Source: Planctomycetaceae bacterium
GTDB lineage: Bacteria; Planctomycetota; Planctomycetia; Pirellulales; Thermoguttaceae
Direction: 5' to 3'
Length of the DNA: 5,213 nt
Assembly (NCBI GenBank): GCA_031256755.1
Contig: JAIRPZ010000276.1
Span: 1-5,213 of the forward strand
A program made the translations under genes and the position numbers. Each line of letters begins with the position of its first letter. The stretch's first letter is position 1. This document shows positions 4,713-5,213 of this stretch, in pieces. A model generated the notes under the pieces. The model searched no databases, was not told the DNA's origin, and saw only the letters and a program-made list of their open reading frames with translations.

Positions 4713-5213
4713 ATGGCGAGGGCAAAGCAGACGAAGGCAGCGGCAAAGCCGGCAGAGACAACCGCACAAGAGTATTTTTTATCGTATTACAAGCCGGTTT
4801 ACCCCACCGATTGTCGCGATATTTGGTTCATGGATACGGACGGCATAGAATTGCAGCGGGGAAAGTCCTGTTTCACAACAGAGTATGCCCCCGACCCGGA
4901 TTATGAGGGACAATGCAAACGCAGAGTGATATGTGGTATTCATAGCGAGTGTCATCGATGCAAGTATATATGTATCACCTATCGCTGTCCTGAACAGCAA
5001 GGGGTTTTAACTTACCGCTGTTCAATTGGTAACTTAACGGACGAAGAGAAGGACTTATTGCTCAAGAACATCGACATACTGCAAGAAGATGGCTTTGATT
5101 TATCCCCCCTTGCCATAGACACATTGACACTTGACGAGCGGCTTGATCATAAAGAAGCGTTAAAGCGTTTTTGGTCGCACGTAACCTATCATACACCGCA
5201 GAACGGGGACGAT
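4713..5213 (+). CDS. Cysteine-rich protein of unknown function, partial (open at window end)
   Basis: ATG at 4713 opens a frame with no stop for 167 codons, to the last base of the window, so the C-terminus is missing. The start is a basic, Ala/Lys-rich tail (MARAKQTKAAAKPAETTAQE). Nine cysteines follow (34, 53, 68, 74, 80, 83, 87, 92, 103), seven of them within 36 residues and interleaved with H77 and H81 (C-x5-C-x2-H-x2-C-H-x-C-x3-C-x4-C). This suggests a metal-binding, probably zinc, domain, though the spacing matches no named finger I know. Residues 108-155 look helical and acidic. There is no signal peptide or membrane segment, so a cytoplasmic protein is likely. ATG 4713 is the only usable start after an in-frame TAA at 4689-4691, and it lacks a clear Shine-Dalgarno sequence. 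Five of ten isoleucines use ATA, unlike the VWA gene, which suggests foreign origin. I recognise no family; it is probably cargo or a control gene of the element. Confidence 0.7.
   Translation, partial: MARAKQTKAAAKPAETTAQEYFLSYYKPVYPTDCRDIWFMDTDGIELQRGKSCFTTEYAPDPDYEGQCKRRVICGIHSECHRCKYICITYRCPEQQGVLTYRCSIGNLTDEEKDLLLKNIDILQEDGFDLSPLAIDTLTLDERLDHKEALKRFWSHVTYHTPQNGDD

Larger units (their letters stand above)
3153..5213 (+). mobile_element. Left end of a tRNA-integrated element (genomic island or prophage), open at the window end
   Basis: A tyrosine recombinase gene begins about 100-200 bases after the 3' end of tRNA-Val, the usual arrangement at the end of an element integrated by recombination in a tRNA gene. 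Inverted repeats fill the gap, and the first gene after the integrase encodes an unrecognised cysteine-rich protein with different codon use. The left boundary is placed in the 3' acceptor strand of the tRNA by inference. No second copy of the tRNA 3' end is in the window, so the far end is unseen and the element type is undecided. Confidence 0.65.

Noticed and set aside
4649..4906. 85-codon + strand open frame overlapping the start of the cysteine-rich gene
   Set aside because: No Shine-Dalgarno sequence, no family resemblance, and it overlaps the longer frame from 4713, which runs to the window end.
1..5213. CRISPR array, rRNA, transposon ends or second attachment copy
   Set aside because: I saw no regularly spaced repeats, no rRNA-like stretch, no transposase, and no second copy of the tRNA 3' end in the window.

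Overview
The window looks like planctomycete DNA (phylum Planctomycetota), with a chromosomal part on the left (about 1-3160) and the start of an integrated element on the right (about 3161-5213). Three things suggest this phylum. The first gene is a membrane-anchored VWA protein of the 'VWA plus glutamine-amidotransferase-like' type common there. The TatA-like proteins carry the FGNRLP / EFKKG wording I associate with planctomycete TatA. The integrase has a long basic insertion before its RH motif and a 'GLDAAQ...LCHRTANVTRRYSHA' tail that read like planctomycete integrases. This placement rests on remembered family features, not on a search.

Layout. A 755-residue VWA membrane protein (128-2395) is followed by a 136-base gap holding a good promoter candidate (TTGCGG, 17 bases, TATACT). 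Next come two tandem small genes for TatA-family subunits of the twin-arginine translocase (2532-2756 and 2777-3040), each with a clear Shine-Dalgarno sequence. No tatC is in the window. After 46 bases with a degenerate short repeat comes a tRNA-Val gene with anticodon CAC (3087-3160). All genes seen are on the + strand.

Directly after the tRNA is a 205-base stretch rich in inverted repeats, then a tyrosine recombinase (3366-4562). A tRNA 3' end next to an integrase is the classic layout of an integrated genomic island or prophage, so the tRNA-Val gene is probably the attachment site. The second attachment copy is not in the window, so the element continues to the right. The integrase has an unusual start: its reading frame, including residues resembling the family's N-terminal arm-binding domain, runs about 38 codons upstream of the first usable start codon (TTG at 3366), with no ATG, GTG or TTG in that extension.

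Behind the integrase is a 150-base leader with an extended -10 promoter (TGATATAAT), a palindrome and a 10-base-pair hairpin. It leads into a cysteine-rich protein of unknown function that is still open at the window end (4713-5213). This gene uses the rare isoleucine codon ATA for half of its isoleucines, unlike the chromosomal VWA gene. It is the first visible cargo gene and the least explained part of the window.
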